DNA of 64,000 nt from Diaporthe sp. PMI_573 (GCA_021399435.1 JAJTUP010000145.1:1-64000), one strand, 5' to 3'. Shown: positions 28,037 through 40,557, numbered from the stretch's first letter. A program made the numbers and translations. The notes: generated from the letters alone by a model not told the origin.

Positions 28037-28918
28037 CAGTGTAGGGTTCCGGTCGAGGTAATTTACCGAATGGTAATTTACCTATCTGACCAAAGTTTTT
28101 GACGTCATAAACTTCTAGGAATTTTACATGTCAAAAACCTCTCATTGGCCGATGTCCATATCATCCCCACTATTTTCCAAATCGGTCTCTTCCCAACCCC
28201 AGCCATCGACAACAGTAGAGTCTTGGAAGGCGTTTTCTATCTTTACTAGCTGAGCAACATCAACTGTCTCCCAGTTTTTGACAACCATCGGTTCTGCCGC
28301 ATTATCTTTCACCGTCTTGAGCCTCGTGAGCACCCGACTGTTCATATAGGTGAAAGTGACCTTGTCAGTGCTAAGTGGACTAAGCCGATTCCGAAGCTTA
28401 CAATGAAGGTAGTTCGTAGCACTGAAGGAACGCTCTGAAGGAACAGAGTTCGCCAAGGATCCTAGAACTCTCCTTGCCAACGTAGCCAACTTGACTCCCA
28501 TAGACCCAAAGTATCTCCACGCGCTTAGGACGTAATAGTGAGAAGGCGTATGAGGAGTATTCGGCTGTTCTCGATAGATCCGCGAGGTTGGGCCAAAGAG
28601 AGCACCTTCGCGATCACGGAATCGACAAAACTCCCCAAAGAGCTGTTGGTACTCTTCGACACTAGTGTTTTCTTCTAGGAAGCAATGTGCTCTCTCCATA
28701 GTGTCAAGCCCAAGACCCTCCCCTATTGTTGTCCGTGGGTCCAGGGCAAATGCAAAGTAGTAAATGTCTGTCGTTTGGCCTTTCATCCTTTGGACTCGCC
28801 ATTGCCTCAGCTCCGAGTAGTTGAATAAGAGGATCTTGGTTAGCCTCTTCAAGGGCGTCAACAAGGCAGCAGTGGTTCGACGTTTGGGACATCCTATTCC
28901 CGGACAAAGACAGACCAA
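28037..28918 (-). pseudogene. hAT transposase C-terminal part, second subfamily, with left element end
   Basis: The frame 28142-28918 reads to a hAT dimerisation block: RRVLGSLANSVPSERSFSAT followed by LHCKLRNRLSPLSTDKV. It differs clearly from the other hAT copies here (NSVPSERSFSA rather than MSSECERLFSA), so it belongs to another subfamily. The tail is acidic. The upstream part of the transposase is missing. The sequence at 28037 (CAGTGTAGGGTTCC) fits a hAT terminus starting CAGTG. Just inside lies a small palindromic patch made of GGTAATTTACC-like units (28055-28083). No matching right end was seen. Confidence 0.75.
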
Positions 28919-28941
28919 GCTCTATATACCTTGGGAACTTC

Positions 28942-29342
28942 ATGGAAGAAACACTCGGTTACATTCGAAATCGGTGTCAGGACGGGAACTTGGAGGCAAG
29001 ATTGCGCACCCTAAGGAACAGACACGGCGAGGCAGTGGATACAGAGCTTGTCAAAGACGTCGTCACTGTCGTTTGGGACTGGTTCCATACGTCATCGACA
29101 ACACGCACGCAGGCTGCGAGTCCGGACCTGTTGAGGCAGATACTTCTTCTCAGTCAGACACGAGCAGTTCAACCACGTCCATTTCGGACCTCGGCATTCT
29201 ACATAAAGGTGTCAACGTTGGTCGCCCTTGGCATTTGACGGACGTTCCCCATATGTATGGTTTTGAACCAGGCGGCTTATGGCCGGAAACATCATACCAA
29301 GACTTTTTGGACATTTGGGACCTGGAGGATGTAAGCACATGA
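28942..29342 (+). pseudogene. Unassigned coding-like fragment
   Basis: From the ATG at 28942 one frame reads like ordinary protein for about 55 residues (ETLGYIRNRCQDGNLEARLR). A neighbouring frame then does so from about 29100 to 29342 (Ser/Thr-rich, then DVPHMYGFEPGGLWPE and SYQDFLDIWDLED). A single frameshift near 29100 would join them. I recognise no domain. Confidence 0.3.
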
Positions 29343-30428
29343 AGTTACTTGTTTTCTTTGGTAATCTCTTGCTCGGAAGCATTTCTATGTGATATATTTG
29401 GGTGGATCGCTATCAATTACCCGTGTACTTTGACTCACCAGGGAATGGTTTGCTCAATTAGGACCCTGTCAATCCAGTCCTGTATTGCTGCTTGATCCAA
29501 CCATGCGCTTGAGGCGCCTGCGGTTCCGCGACCGCCCGCGGCCTTGAAGGCCGCAGCTCCAGACTCACGTCGTCATCAAGGTCCGCCCGCTGTGCCACTC
29601 GCCTAGCCCACCACAACGACACCGTAGCTAGATATTTAAAGGGCAGACGCCTCTTTGTACCTTCTCTTGAAATCTCTTCTCTTGTCTTTCATTTTATTCT
29701 CCTGCAATATCTGCTCAACGCCCTCGTCATTAAAAACTTATGAGCTGGGATAATTACTAAATTCTAGTTTCGTTAGCTAACAATCGAATCCTCGCCACCT
29801 CGGACTAGATGGTCGCCGAGAATATACGCTTCTAGTATCCCAGACATCTTGGCACAGTGTTATCAGATCTGGAGAGGGGGTTCTCAATGCAAGAACGAAA
29901 TGATGGGAGCTTCCACAAATGTGGTGTGGCGGGTGTGCTGGTGGCGCTGGAAACGTGCCGAATGAATGAGGAACCTCAGGGTTAGCTTATAAGTATATAA
30001 TAAAGCTATGTTTTAAATTGGAAGTAATTAGGGTTTAAATCGATTTAGTTATTAATAAAAACTGAGGTAATGCTTTCCAAACCACAGTCATTACTGTACA
30101 AAATCCTAGCCAAGTTCTTTTATTTGCATGATAGTCATTTTGATAGGCGGCAGATCCTTGAGACTTTGGATACTCTTCGCGCGAGTGGAAAAATTACAGA
30201 GACATTGCAGAGCCTGTTCATTGAAGGCAGAGCTAGAGCCCGTGGAACGATGAGGAGAGAATTGTGATCATAGGCACGTGCAGCAGTGATCGGCGCCTGG
30301 ACGTCCGCCTGATCCCCTCACATAACTTCCACGTCCCTCCAACCATCACGTCAACCATCAACAACTGCACTCCAAAGCCCGCCACAAGGAACAGCAATAT
30401 CGTTGAAGAAACACAAACCATTATCACA
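29343..30428. other. Intergenic, including promoter and 5' UTR of the H2A.Z-tail/HET gene
   Basis: There is a GC-rich hairpin near 29525-29560 (gcggccttgaaggccgc) and an AT-rich stretch around 29985-30060. The last 160 bp are C- and A-rich with ccaaccatcac and caaccatcaacaac tracts, as in leaders of well-expressed fungal genes. No gene is supported, though a short frame at 30070-30267 is open. Confidence 0.5.
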
Positions 30429-32261
30429 ATGACCGGTGGAAAGGGCAAGTCCTCGGGCGGCAAGAGCTATGGTGGGAAGACGTCGGCCACCGATAGCCAA
30501 AAGAAGCAGCGGAGCCACTCTGCCCGTGCCGGTCACACTGCTCTCTCCTACGTCTGGGGCGAACCGGCACCGATTGAGACTATCATCCTCGATGGCACAA
30601 GTGTCGGTATCACAGCCAATCTGGCCTCGGCTTTGAGGGACACACGGGATCCAAGCCGCACGCATCGTATCTGGGCCGACGCCTTATGCATTGACCAGGC
30701 GAACACTGATGAGAGGTGAGCGAGGCGCCCGTCCCTCAGGATCTCCCCACCCGCCCCTTCCCCGACTTGTTGTTTATTTGCAGGTCCGATAGCGGTGGCT
30801 CAGGCCTTTATAATCGGACCTACTGACCTTCAAAGAAACCAGCAAGTCCCACTGATGGGGCAGATTTATTCGTGCGCCAGAAGCACGATCATTCATCTGG
30901 GACCTGAGACCGAGGTTGTTAAAACTCTTTTCGCGGAAGACCCAAAGAGTCAAAACCTCGACCTCATATTAAAAGATCTGGTAAAACGTCCTTGGTTCAG
31001 CAGGACCTGGGTCTTTCAAGAGCTCGTGCTGTCAGCCGACCCCTGGGTACAAATGGGCAGACGACGCATTCGTTGGCGCGAAATGTGTAAACTTCTACTC
31101 CCAGTGACACCACATTCATCTGCTCCTCAGCCCTACCACGCATCGCAGGACTCTAGAGAGCAGATCCTACGGCAGATGGAAATGATCCGTGGTCGCGGAT
31201 CAAACCGTGACTTGCTGAGCATACTCAATTTAAGGGCTGGCTGCCGCGCGACTGACCCCAGGGACGTGATATTCGCCCACATGGGTATGATAACAGACGA
31301 GCAGGAGGTTTCAAAATTCCTAAAAGTCGACTACAGAGCATCCATTAGAGACATTTATGTATCCGCGGCAAGGTACGCGCTGGCTTCGTTCGGCCTCGCC
31401 GTGACAGCTAGGAGCATCAAGAGACCACAGGGATGGGCACATCTGCCATCTTGGGCCCCCGACTGGGGTCTCCACTCTTGGCCAGGCGACTTTCCCTGCA
31501 GGATGTCCCAGGATCTGCTCGCAGGCAACGGGGACTGTCGTACCTCAGTGCTCGTAATCCCGACCACGAATCCATCTCTCCATTATGTGCGGGTCTCTGG
31601 TAGCACTTTTCCTTGGTCCGGCCCTCTTGAGCACATTCACGGCGTGGGCAAATTGCTGCCGCAGGCATCAGAAATGGATCTTCGAAAAAAGTTAATGAGA
31701 GAGCTTGCTTTGGTGGAAGAGTGTCCACGATTGGTATCGGACGAGGAATCGGGAGGGCTGGACGGCTCTTTCTTTTCCTGTGAGTTCTGGACTCCCCCGT
31801 ACCAGCAGGGAACGTCGGCAGAGAAAGCGTCGTATATTCGGGACCTCCTGAAGAAGCACTACTATCTGCGGAATAATGGGCATAGACTTGGCTTGGACTT
31901 ACCAATGAGAATCGTCATATCGCGATCCGGTTACTGCGCGTTGGTCTCTGCCAATGCGCAATTCGGAGACATCATCGCCAATTGCCCCAAGGAGCAGTAC
32001 GGCTATCTTCTTGGTGAGCAAATATTTGGCTACTCTGGCGACCGCAGAACAAAATTGCTCAGCTGTCTTCTCAGGCCGTCCCAGTGGGAAGGTGGCAAAA
32101 GCGTGGAAGACACTATTGCACGAATGACGGGCCATCCTGCAACGCAGCTCAATGTAACTCATTGTGTGCTGGTCGACATTCTTGGCGAGACGGAGATGCA
32201 TACCCTGCCACTGGATCTGAAAATGGCACCCGGAGACATCAATTGGCTGATTATACACTGA
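30429..32261 (+). CDS. HET-domain protein with a histone H2A.Z-like N-terminal tail
   Basis: Exons are 30429-30715 and 30836-32261, giving 570 residues; the intron starts GTGAGC and ends AAAG. The splice is chosen because it gives IDQANTDER-NQQVPLMGQIY, the normal HET consensus. Residues 1-35 read MTGGKGKSSGGKSYGGK, then TSATDSQKKQRSHSARAG, which matches the N-terminal tail of fungal histone H2A.Z up to the SHSARAG point. Histone continues from there into LQFPCGR, but here the HET domain begins at once (HTALSYVWGEPAP). Further HET motifs are RIWADALCIDQ and RPWFSRTWVFQEL. The long C-terminal half lacks a recognised domain. HET proteins trigger cell death in heterokaryon incompatibility. The gene lies upstream of and co-directional with the NLR gene. 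Confidence 0.85.
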
Positions 32262-33146
32262 ACGCATGCGAGATTCTCTGTCAGCGGGAATAGTATAAGC
32301 CCAGTCAGGAGACATTGGCTGGCTCTGCAATCTAGTCTACAAGATCTGTCAGAAGAACAACCAGGTTGCCAATTGTTCTTGATCGCATTTTTGTCTGTGT
32401 TCCTTCCTCGCGAAATACCGGTACGTGGAGCCGACCTATTGCCCAATTGTCGGCTTGCCTGCCTCTCCCATCAAATATTGTAGCTTGTAGATTTGCTTTT
32501 GGCGGTGGCTGTGTGGGTGGGGGTGCTGAACTTCTTTCAGAGAAAGTGCAACATTCTCCAGCTGTGAGCGAGGATCAACAAGCATATGCAGGCTCTCACC
32601 AAAATGAGGCTATCATGCAGGTAAGAGAGGCTAGTTTTCAGCTCGTAGACGCCATGTCAGCATTTAGTTTCTCCACATCAGGCTGGGGTATATGATGTAA
32701 CGATCGGGAATCTCCAGGCGTGAATGGGTATTTAGTTCGGCGAAATGCGAGGTGTGTGATTCAAAATAATGTTACGCCTCAAGTCTTTAATTCTGCCCAT
32801 ATTGTACATAGTGCAGAGTGGTATGTATTATCTACAGACAGGTTGTCGAATTTCACAGGCCAGCCGAACTGATCAGCTGTTTACAGGGGTTTGATAATGC
32901 CGCAGGCGCTTACCTGCATATTGCACTAACAGCACCCCATGACATGTAGGGGCTCAAGGCTGAGCAGGGTAGCAACGAGATGATTCTTAAGATCGTCGCA
33001 CACGGAGCCTGATTCTTGAGCGTCGATCGTGTATGAATAAAGTCTCCGCCTGAAGTCCTTCGTCGCGACCACGAAAGCTGTCTTGTCCCTAATCAACATA
33101 ATCCGAATTATCAGCCGGCACGGAGAGACAGATCTCTGGCATAAAC
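32262..33146. other. Intergenic between the HET and NLR genes
   Basis: No coding signal in either direction. It presumably holds the terminator of the HET gene and the promoter of the NLR gene. Confidence 0.5.
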
Positions 33147-36100
33147 ATGGCGGAGCCCACCATCTCTCTGGAGGATATCTGGGCCGAGGCAGCGAAACGC
33201 TTTCAGGAAATCTGCGGCGAGTCACTTCAGAGAGGTGACGTGAAGAACTTCGATGATGTGAAGAATAAGATCGAAAATGTCAACAAGCAACCGTACGGCG
33301 CTAGTGATGAAGAAGACGACAAGTGGGATAAGGCGAAAAGCGTGGGCCTTCAATCTCTGAAATACATGAAAATGCTGCTTGGAGCCGCATCTCAGGCAGC
33401 TGTCTTTGTGAGTCTTCTTGTAGGGTGTTTTAAGGGAAACAAAGCTAATATTGCTAGATTCCTGTGCCGTCAGCTGCCGCCAACATCGCAGGCTCTGCTC
33501 TAAGCTTTGTTTTCGACGTACCTGAGAAAATCAAGGGCTACAATGACGCGGTGGATAGTGTCTTTACAGAAGTCTCTTCAGCCCTTTCACAGTTCCGGGT
33601 TTACCAGTCGATCGACAATATGAATCAACCATTGCTGATCGAGCAAATCCATCTCGTGATGGCCAGCATGGTCAAGATATGCGCGCATGTCGTGAAATAT
33701 CGCCAGGGCCGGCGACGCGACCGGCTCAGGAGGCAGATTGCGGCTATCTTTGATGACAATAAGCCTCTGGACGCAGAGATGAGCGAGTTCAGGAGACTTT
33801 TACAGGCCCAGCGGGATGTTGAGGGGACAGTGACCTTGAGCGTGGTGGTGAAGACGCAGTCTGGTGTCGCCCAGCTGCTGGAAAGCTTCGCGGTTTTCGC
33901 CAAGACGGCCGACGACACAAACCAGGGGGTGCACGCTCTCAAGGACGACAACGACCGCACCAAATCTCTCAACAATATTCGTGACACCTTGCAGATACCT
34001 TCGACTGTGCTCCTCCATACACGAACCACGCAGACTTGCACCGACCACGCGTCCAAATGTTTGCCTGGCACCGGGTCCTGGATATGGACGGATGAGGCAT
34101 TTTCCTCCTGGAAAGAAGGGAGTACAAAGGTTGAGGATCGTCAAGTGTCGAACGTCCTTGTCATCTCAGGCCCTCCCTCAAGCGGGAAGACTCTGGCCAC
34201 CGCACAAATCATCAAGCACCTGGAGGAGGAGAAAGGCCGCACGTACGTTGCGCATTACTTTTTTCTGCCCGCCAGCAGGAAGGCAGACGAAGACAACAAG
34301 TATCCTGTTCACACATGCCTGCGCTACATGGCCTTCCAGATAGCTAGGGTGGACGCGACTGTGAGAAAGGCGTTGGGAAAGGCGTGCGACTCGGCAGGTG
34401 CCTCGGTGTTGACGCGGAACACGTCTTCCAACCTTGATAGCTTGTGGTCAGAGTTCAAGATCGGAGGTTCAGGGTCGACTTACTACCTTGCTTTCGATGG
34501 GATCGAGAACCTGGATGATAAGGACCGCGATATGCTGCTGCGCTTTATCTTCAGCTCGAAATTGGCCGAAGAACCTGCCGGCCGTGTGCGAGTGCTGGTC
34601 AGCGGGACGGAGAAACTGCTAGACGGCCACTGTAAACCCAGCAGAGTGTGTCGAATCGATATGGAACGATACAATGAGAGGGATATGCGTCTGTACATCG
34701 AGGACAGACTCAACAAACAATCCTTACTCCGGCATGCCAAGCCTGGGTCCATACAGCAGAAGGCAAGGAACAACGTACTAGCGAAATTGCCCCCAAAGGC
34801 AGCCGGAAGCTACTCTCAGCTACAATTTGCATTGGACGAGGTGGCTCGGATGCTGAGTTCCCGGACATCCTTCGATGAGCTCGATAAAGTGTTGGATCAG
34901 GCTATGAACAGTCACGAGACAGCCATCAAGGCCTTGCAGCGGTCCTTAACAGTTGAGGAGATTGAGGAACTGAATGAGCTACTGAAATGGGTCCATTTTG
35001 CCAACGATAGAATGACGGTCGCCGAGCTTGAATCAGCAATGGTAAGTGCATCTCATGCTCCTAAAGCTTCACCCCTGAGGATTGCTTTCACTTTACCCAC
35101 TCATTTTGGAGGCCAAAGAGCTGATGCCTATTGTGAAGCTGCTGTATTCGGACAAAGAGTCCATTGGTCTCCTCGAGGACATAATCGCTAGCAAGTACTT
35201 GGCAATCCTCAAGATAGACACCTCAGCCGACGGCACGTTCGTTGAAGGCCAAGATGGAGCACTGGAGTACTTGCAAAAGGAGAAAGCGCACAAGGTTCGA
35301 CACTCGAAGGACCAGCCCGTCATCAGTATGACAATCAACATCAGCAATGTGGACCAGGAGATCGTGGGCCATTTCCTGTGGGACTTGGCCCAGAAGGCAA
35401 TCCGCGACCAGTTCCGATTCAACTTGGACTCAGCCTCGAATACTTCACACGCGAGGCAGATATCCATTGCCGTGGATGAGTTCGAGGCACACCATGCGCT
35501 AGTCATGCGAGCCTTCAAGTACTTGACTGGAGAGCCCAATGAAGCAACCGACTTAATAGGGCGCTATCTCTTTTACTGGCTGCCGTACCATTTGGGCGTG
35601 CTCACGCAGCTTGACTACGAGGAGAAGGGATACCTGATGCCAGATGAGCAACTCGACATTGGGAAGAATCTTTATGAGCTCTTCAAGGACGCAGAGCTCT
35701 TCAATCGTCACAAAGCTACCGTGGAGCGTATCTGGTGGACTGCTGAAGAGATTGAGAAGGTGCACAAGTGGTTGATGAATTCGGCTGTCGTGCGGAGGGT
35801 GCCAAAGCAGTGGCGCGAAGAGGTTCAAGGCGCTCCAAGTCCTGTGAGGGGTTTCATGATGCCTTTCGTCAAAGCAGTCATCGAGAATTGGTTGAGAAGC
35901 CGTGACCGCTTGTCGGAAGAGGCGTCATTGAATTACAGGGCTTGGATACGTGGTTTCATGGAGGTGGTGAGTTGACTACTGATGTCTTCTTTTTTCTTCC
36001 CCAGTATCCAAACGGACTGATCCTCTACGGGTATGACTCTTTTCTCTACTGATTCATTAACATATCCTCCTGTTAGGACGACAAAACACAACAACGACCC

Positions 36101-38086
36101 CAGACACCTCGTACACCCCGTACAAATGCAGCAAGCCCAAGTTCACCAAGCTCAACAGATAGCGAGCCTTCAATGACCGATTGGGAGCGTGTCAGTGCGT
36201 GGTGTCAGACCTTCCTGGACCTTCCAGAGTCTGAACTTGACTCTCTGTGGTGGGAACGCATTGCGCAGGGAGCACTCAATGAGAGCAGAGATTCCCCAGA
36301 GGTCGTTATGCCGCTTTTCAGGCGCGCACTAGCCCAAGAAAACCCAAGTTGGTATTGTCACTTTAGCCTGGCCGGATGTCATTATCAAATGGACCATCTG
36401 CCAGAGGCCATTTCTGAAGCCGAGCTAACACTGGAATCAACGAAATGCGAAGGTTGTAGGCCGACTCCAAGCGAGGCCGACCTAATGATGATTCATTTTC
36501 GGCTTGGGTCCTTGTACTTGGGAACCGAAAATATTCAACAGGCAACCGAGCAGTTTCTGATTGTCTCCAAGGGCTCAGATGTGTACTGGGCGGAACAAGG
36601 TCGAGTGGCTTACATGAAAGCAATCTTGAAAGCCAATGATTCAGAAGGGACAAAGAATATGCTCCGCAGCGCCTTTGTCACGGATGAGAGCGAAGCAAGC
36701 AAGGTGCGCGTCCTGAAGATGATTGCCAGAGATTATGAGCACAACTACACGATATCGAAGATCTTCGACATTACCAAGGGCGACCCTGAGCTTTTCAAGG
36801 AGCTTACGGCTATTTTCAAGAAGGCAACAGATCCTCTGGCTTCGGGGCAAGACCAGGCCACCGACATGTCCAGAGATGACCGGTTTGCAGACCAGGAAGC
36901 CCGCGGGGTACTGCTCTATCATTGGGGAATGACAGTGGCATATAGGATGTCATCAGGGGACACCAAGTCCGTCACAAATGCGCTGACATTCTGGGAGGAT
37001 TGCCGCGATCAGCTCCGGATCATCGGTGGTCCAGTGGCGTCCACGACCAGAACGAACGCTACCTCCCAGCTCGCCAAGTACTATTTCCAAAGCCTACTGA
37101 CGGAACAAGGGCCCACGGAGCACTTCGATGGACTCTCAAAGCTCGCGGATGAAGATTCTAGCGCCGAGGGCGAAGACCCTGCCGGATATTTGGCCATACT
37201 TTATGCCCTCCGTGATGAAAAGGAGAAGGCGAAAAAGAGACTTTCGCGACGGATCAAGATCGCGATGGATATCCTGTCAGACGATCAGCCCCAGAACGAC
37301 TATCTGGGACACCGGGCCCTTTTCAAGTGCCTGGCCTATTACCAGGATTTCGACAACGCAGCCGCTGCCTTGACGCTGATGGGAGCGCCGGACCTCATTA
37401 CCAATGCTTTCCAGTTCGAGGATTATGACTTTTCCGGTGAAGACGACGTCGGAAATGAAGATGGAGCCGGAAAAGATCTCGTTATCGAATTCCTGAAAAG
37501 TACGGGCAAAATGATCTCGCACCTGGTGAAGATGAAGGTCCCGGACTCCTCACAGCAGACTCGGCGTATCGAAGTGGCCAAGGAGGAAGTCGAGGGTCTG
37601 GTGGACACGGACTCTACAACATCCAAAGTCAATGTCATCCTAAAGGCACGCATATCAGCCCTGCAGGATTCACAGGCCTCGGTGATGCAAGAAGCGGTCT
37701 ATACATATGGCTGGGGGTGCAACGGGCTTGGGCCTCCGGGCACGACGTGCGACAAACAGGCCGACTTTGACCACGAGTTTGTCCACTGCATCTACTGTGC
37801 CAGCTCTGACTTTTGCCCGGACTGTTTCAGGAAGCTGCGGCAACAGTCGACTCCGGCCATGCAGTGCAGCGCAGAGCACGTGTGGATAAAGATCCCGCGG
37901 CAGGGTAGTGACTTCTACCGAGGATCCGAGGCTAAGATCTTAAGGGTGCCAGTGGTCAGGCCCGTCGAGGGTGATAGGAATTTGTTGGAGGCGTGCTACG
38001 ATGGAGGTCAAGGAATACAGGAGCTAATGTTAGAGGCATGGAAGGCAAAATTGGCAAAGGAGTGGGACATAGCACTGGAAGAGTAA
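33147..38086 (+). CDS. STAND/NLR protein: Goodbye-like N-terminus, P-loop NTPase, helical repeats, C-terminal zinc finger
   Basis: Four exons (33147-33407, 33458-35041, 35112-35966, 36077-38086) add to 4710 nt, 1569 residues, in one frame. Introns are 50, 70 and 110 nt with GTGAGT or GTAAGT donors. The N-terminal ~110 residues (ISLEDIWAEAAKRFQEICG) resemble the Goodbye domain of fungal STAND proteins. The NTPase has Walker A VLVISGPPSSGKT (about residue 315) and Walker B YYLAFDGIENL (about 425). An all-helical half follows, with TPR-like segments such as AEQGRVAYMKAILKANDSEG. A Cys-rich finger sits near the C-terminus (about 1440-1510: CNGLGPPGTTC, CIYCASSDFCPDC, then C..HVW), ZZ-like. These proteins are fungal analogues of immune receptors, with the C-terminal half sensing and the N-terminus signalling. 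No break is visible. Confidence 0.82.
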
Positions 38087-38605
38087 AGCTCGAGAAGCCT
38101 GCTGGACGGAACGGTTCGGTGTCTTGGTGGGATTGACTGGAAGGCAGCCTCGATGTTGTAGCAGCCCCGACGGATAGCCACAAAACTTTGCCTAACCGCC
38201 AGAGCGTTTCTTTCAATCCGGATCATGAAGCACAGGACAGGCAGATCAAAACAAGGGCGGGCTTAGTAAATGCCAAGGGAGAGGGTGCAATTAATCGTGT
38301 TTACATTGCACTCGTCTGGAAGCCATGAGTAGGCCGATAGACCGTAGTCTTATGCTGACCGCATCTAAACATATACAGTTGAAAGTGGATGTGACCGGGT
38401 ATATTCATCCACAGGACAGCCATGACGGCCGTCCGTCTCGAAACTCGCCACCCATTCCCAGGCGTGGACAGAGCTTGAGCAATCCCAAAGTGAAGCGAAA
38501 TCCATTGCCGTCGACAATGAATGGATTCTCCGTCATCAACTGGCTATCCCACCGTCACCACAACAATACACCTTCACAGTGACGGATCAGAGGTCAATCC
38601 CAGTG
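38087..38605. other. Intergenic
   Basis: Convergent intergenic spacer after the NLR gene. Nothing recognisable. Confidence 0.5.
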
Positions 38606-40040
38606 TCATTGCCATCCCGCAAGATGGGCCATGCCCCGGACCGCGAGCGCAGCAACCTCCCTCTTGGCCTCGGTGGCATTATTGTTGTCCTCGCCACCGC
38701 CAATGCTGTTGGCCTCGTCGCTATCCGGGTAGAAGAAAGCTGCCACAGCAATGATCACGTATGCGGCGCACAGCAGAGCGCCCTCAAGATAATTGCTGCG
38801 GCCGTCGAGAACGAGGAAGTTGACGATGAACGCCGAGACAAACATACTGATGGTCTCAAAGAGGGTGAAGTAGAGACTCATGTCTTTGTTCATAATCCAA
38901 CCCAAAATGACAACCAGCGGCATCACAAAGATGGCGATCTGAATGCTGGACCCGATGGCGACACCGATGGCCAGGTCCATCTTATTCTTAATTGCCACGG
39001 TAATGGTAGTCACGTGCTCGGCCGCGTTGCCCACGATGGGCAGGAGGATTAGACCTATAAATGCCTCCGAGATACCCGACTGCCCGGAAACTACTCCGTC
39101 GATGGCATTGACCATGAATTCGGCGCAGAGTGCGACCAGGGCTGTTGACCCCAGGAGTAGGAGCACAGCAGACGTACTGGATATCTCGGGCTCTTCGTCC
39201 TCCTCATCGTTAGCACCCTGCGTCAGAGGCCGGCTATTCACAACGATGGGTACGATGGGAGATAAGGCGCCGGGTTGACCGCGGTAGTACTGGTTCTGCG
39301 ATGGCATAGACTGCGTGCGGCGCAGGCCCGGGCGAGAATCATGATGACGCTGCTGATGGTGCTGATTTTGTTCCTGTGTGCCTGAGTTGGCATTGACAGG
39401 GCTAGTGAAGACGTTCTGAGTGAGGTTCTTAGCCAGATTAGGGCGCAGAGTGCGCAGGGAGAACGGCTTCGGCCGAGTCGTAGCAGGCTGGGCTTCGAGG
39501 TCGGGGCCGACAGCAAAGTCAACACGCTTGTTGCTGGCCTCATCAATTGGGCCGGCAGCACCACCAGTTACGGCAGTGACGGGTGCGCCGGCCGCTGCTG
39601 CCGCCTCTGCGTCTTCACGGGGCTGATCCTTATTCTTGCGACGGCTCTTGTGCTTGTGTTTCCTGGTCTTCTTCCCATCCCGTGTGTCTTGCAAAGCTTG
39701 CGCTGCTTCCTCGGTGAGTTGAAGCGTGACCGGCTCCTGGCTGGAAGACGCGGTTGGTTCACTGACAGTCCGCTCGACCGTTTCGGACGGAGACTCAGCA
39801 ACAGGCGAGGTGGACGATGAAAGATTAGAGGGCTTGTCTGCATCAGCCGAAGCCGTACTTTGCTTGCGGGTCCTGCCCTTCCTGATGGCGCGCTTGATTT
39901 TCTTGGCCGTGCTGACAGAGTGGCCTGAAGAGTCTGAATCGGAACTAGACGACGAGTCCGAGTCTGAGCTGTCCGAGGATTCGAAGTACTGAGCCGCAGG
40001 GCCAGGGACCGACTCCTGCTCGATGATATGCTGCGGGGTC
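38606..40040 (-). pseudogene. C-terminal half of a vacuolar-type Ca2+/H+ antiporter (CAX)
   Basis: The reading frame (open to 40051, starting only at a GTG) encodes about 330 residues of Ser-rich, acidic and then Lys-rich linker. The second repeat half of a cation/H+ exchanger follows: AEFMVNAIDGVVS, the signature LLPIVGNAAEHVTTITVAIK, then MDLAIGVAIGSSIQIAIF, and three more membrane segments ending FFYPDSDEA. A working CAX has about 11 membrane segments with two such signatures; the first half is absent. No ATG occurs before the middle of the linker. At its 5' end it abuts the F-box fragment on the same strand. The full-length gene would load Ca2+ into the vacuole, but this copy looks inactive. 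Confidence 0.82.
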
Positions 40041-40474
40041 GATTCGTGCACACGGCTTCGTATTCGAATTCAACGCGGAAAGTGCGCAGAAGTCTTGCAT
40101 AAGCACCCTCGGCATCGCAGTCGACAGAGTAATAAGCTATCTCGCGTACTTTTTCGGCTAGTCTTCTGTTGGATACGATGTGGAGAAAAGAGTCACGATC
40201 GCGGGTGAAACAAGAGAGCACGATTCGGTAGAAGAGTGCGGCGCTGGCAGCTCTCTCGACGATTTTGCAGGTTAATCGCAAGTGCTAAAATGTGGATACG
40301 ATGCAGGTATGTCAGATGAGATACTTTTGATGTAGTCGTATAAAGGCATGAGGAGACTGGCATGTAAGCACCAAAAGGAACAGTGTTAATTACCTTTCGG
40401 TCAGCCTGGTTGAAAAGGGCGCATAAAAAGAGACGACAGAGAACTTCGTATGGCAGGACTACCAAGGAGGGCAT
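40040..40474 (-). pseudogene. F-box protein, 5' end only, joined to the CAX fragment
   Basis: Exon 1 (40474-40394) encodes 27 residues starting MPSLVVLPYEVLCRLF, an F-box opening, and ends QADRK. A 109-nt intron (GTAATT ... TTAG) is followed by exon 2 from 40284, which continues in frame HLRLTCKIVERAA ... DRDSFLHIV. The normal F-box layout and phase-0 junction support the splice. After about VEFEYEAVC the reading runs into the antiporter linker in the wrong frame (about 40040), so the substrate-binding part is gone. F-box proteins recruit substrates to SCF ubiquitin ligases; this stub could not. Confidence 0.65.
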
Positions 40475-40557
40475 TGTGAGCTTTTAGCTGATTAGTAACG
40501 AGAGTCATCTGGCTAGACTCGACTTTAGGCGCACGGAAGGGCCGAAGGAAAATTAAG

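Noticed and set aside
39568..40281. Full 237-codon minus-strand frame as one gene
   Set aside because: Only the first ~80 residues read like protein (F-box exon 2). The remainder is Arg/Ser-rich out-of-frame antiporter linker.
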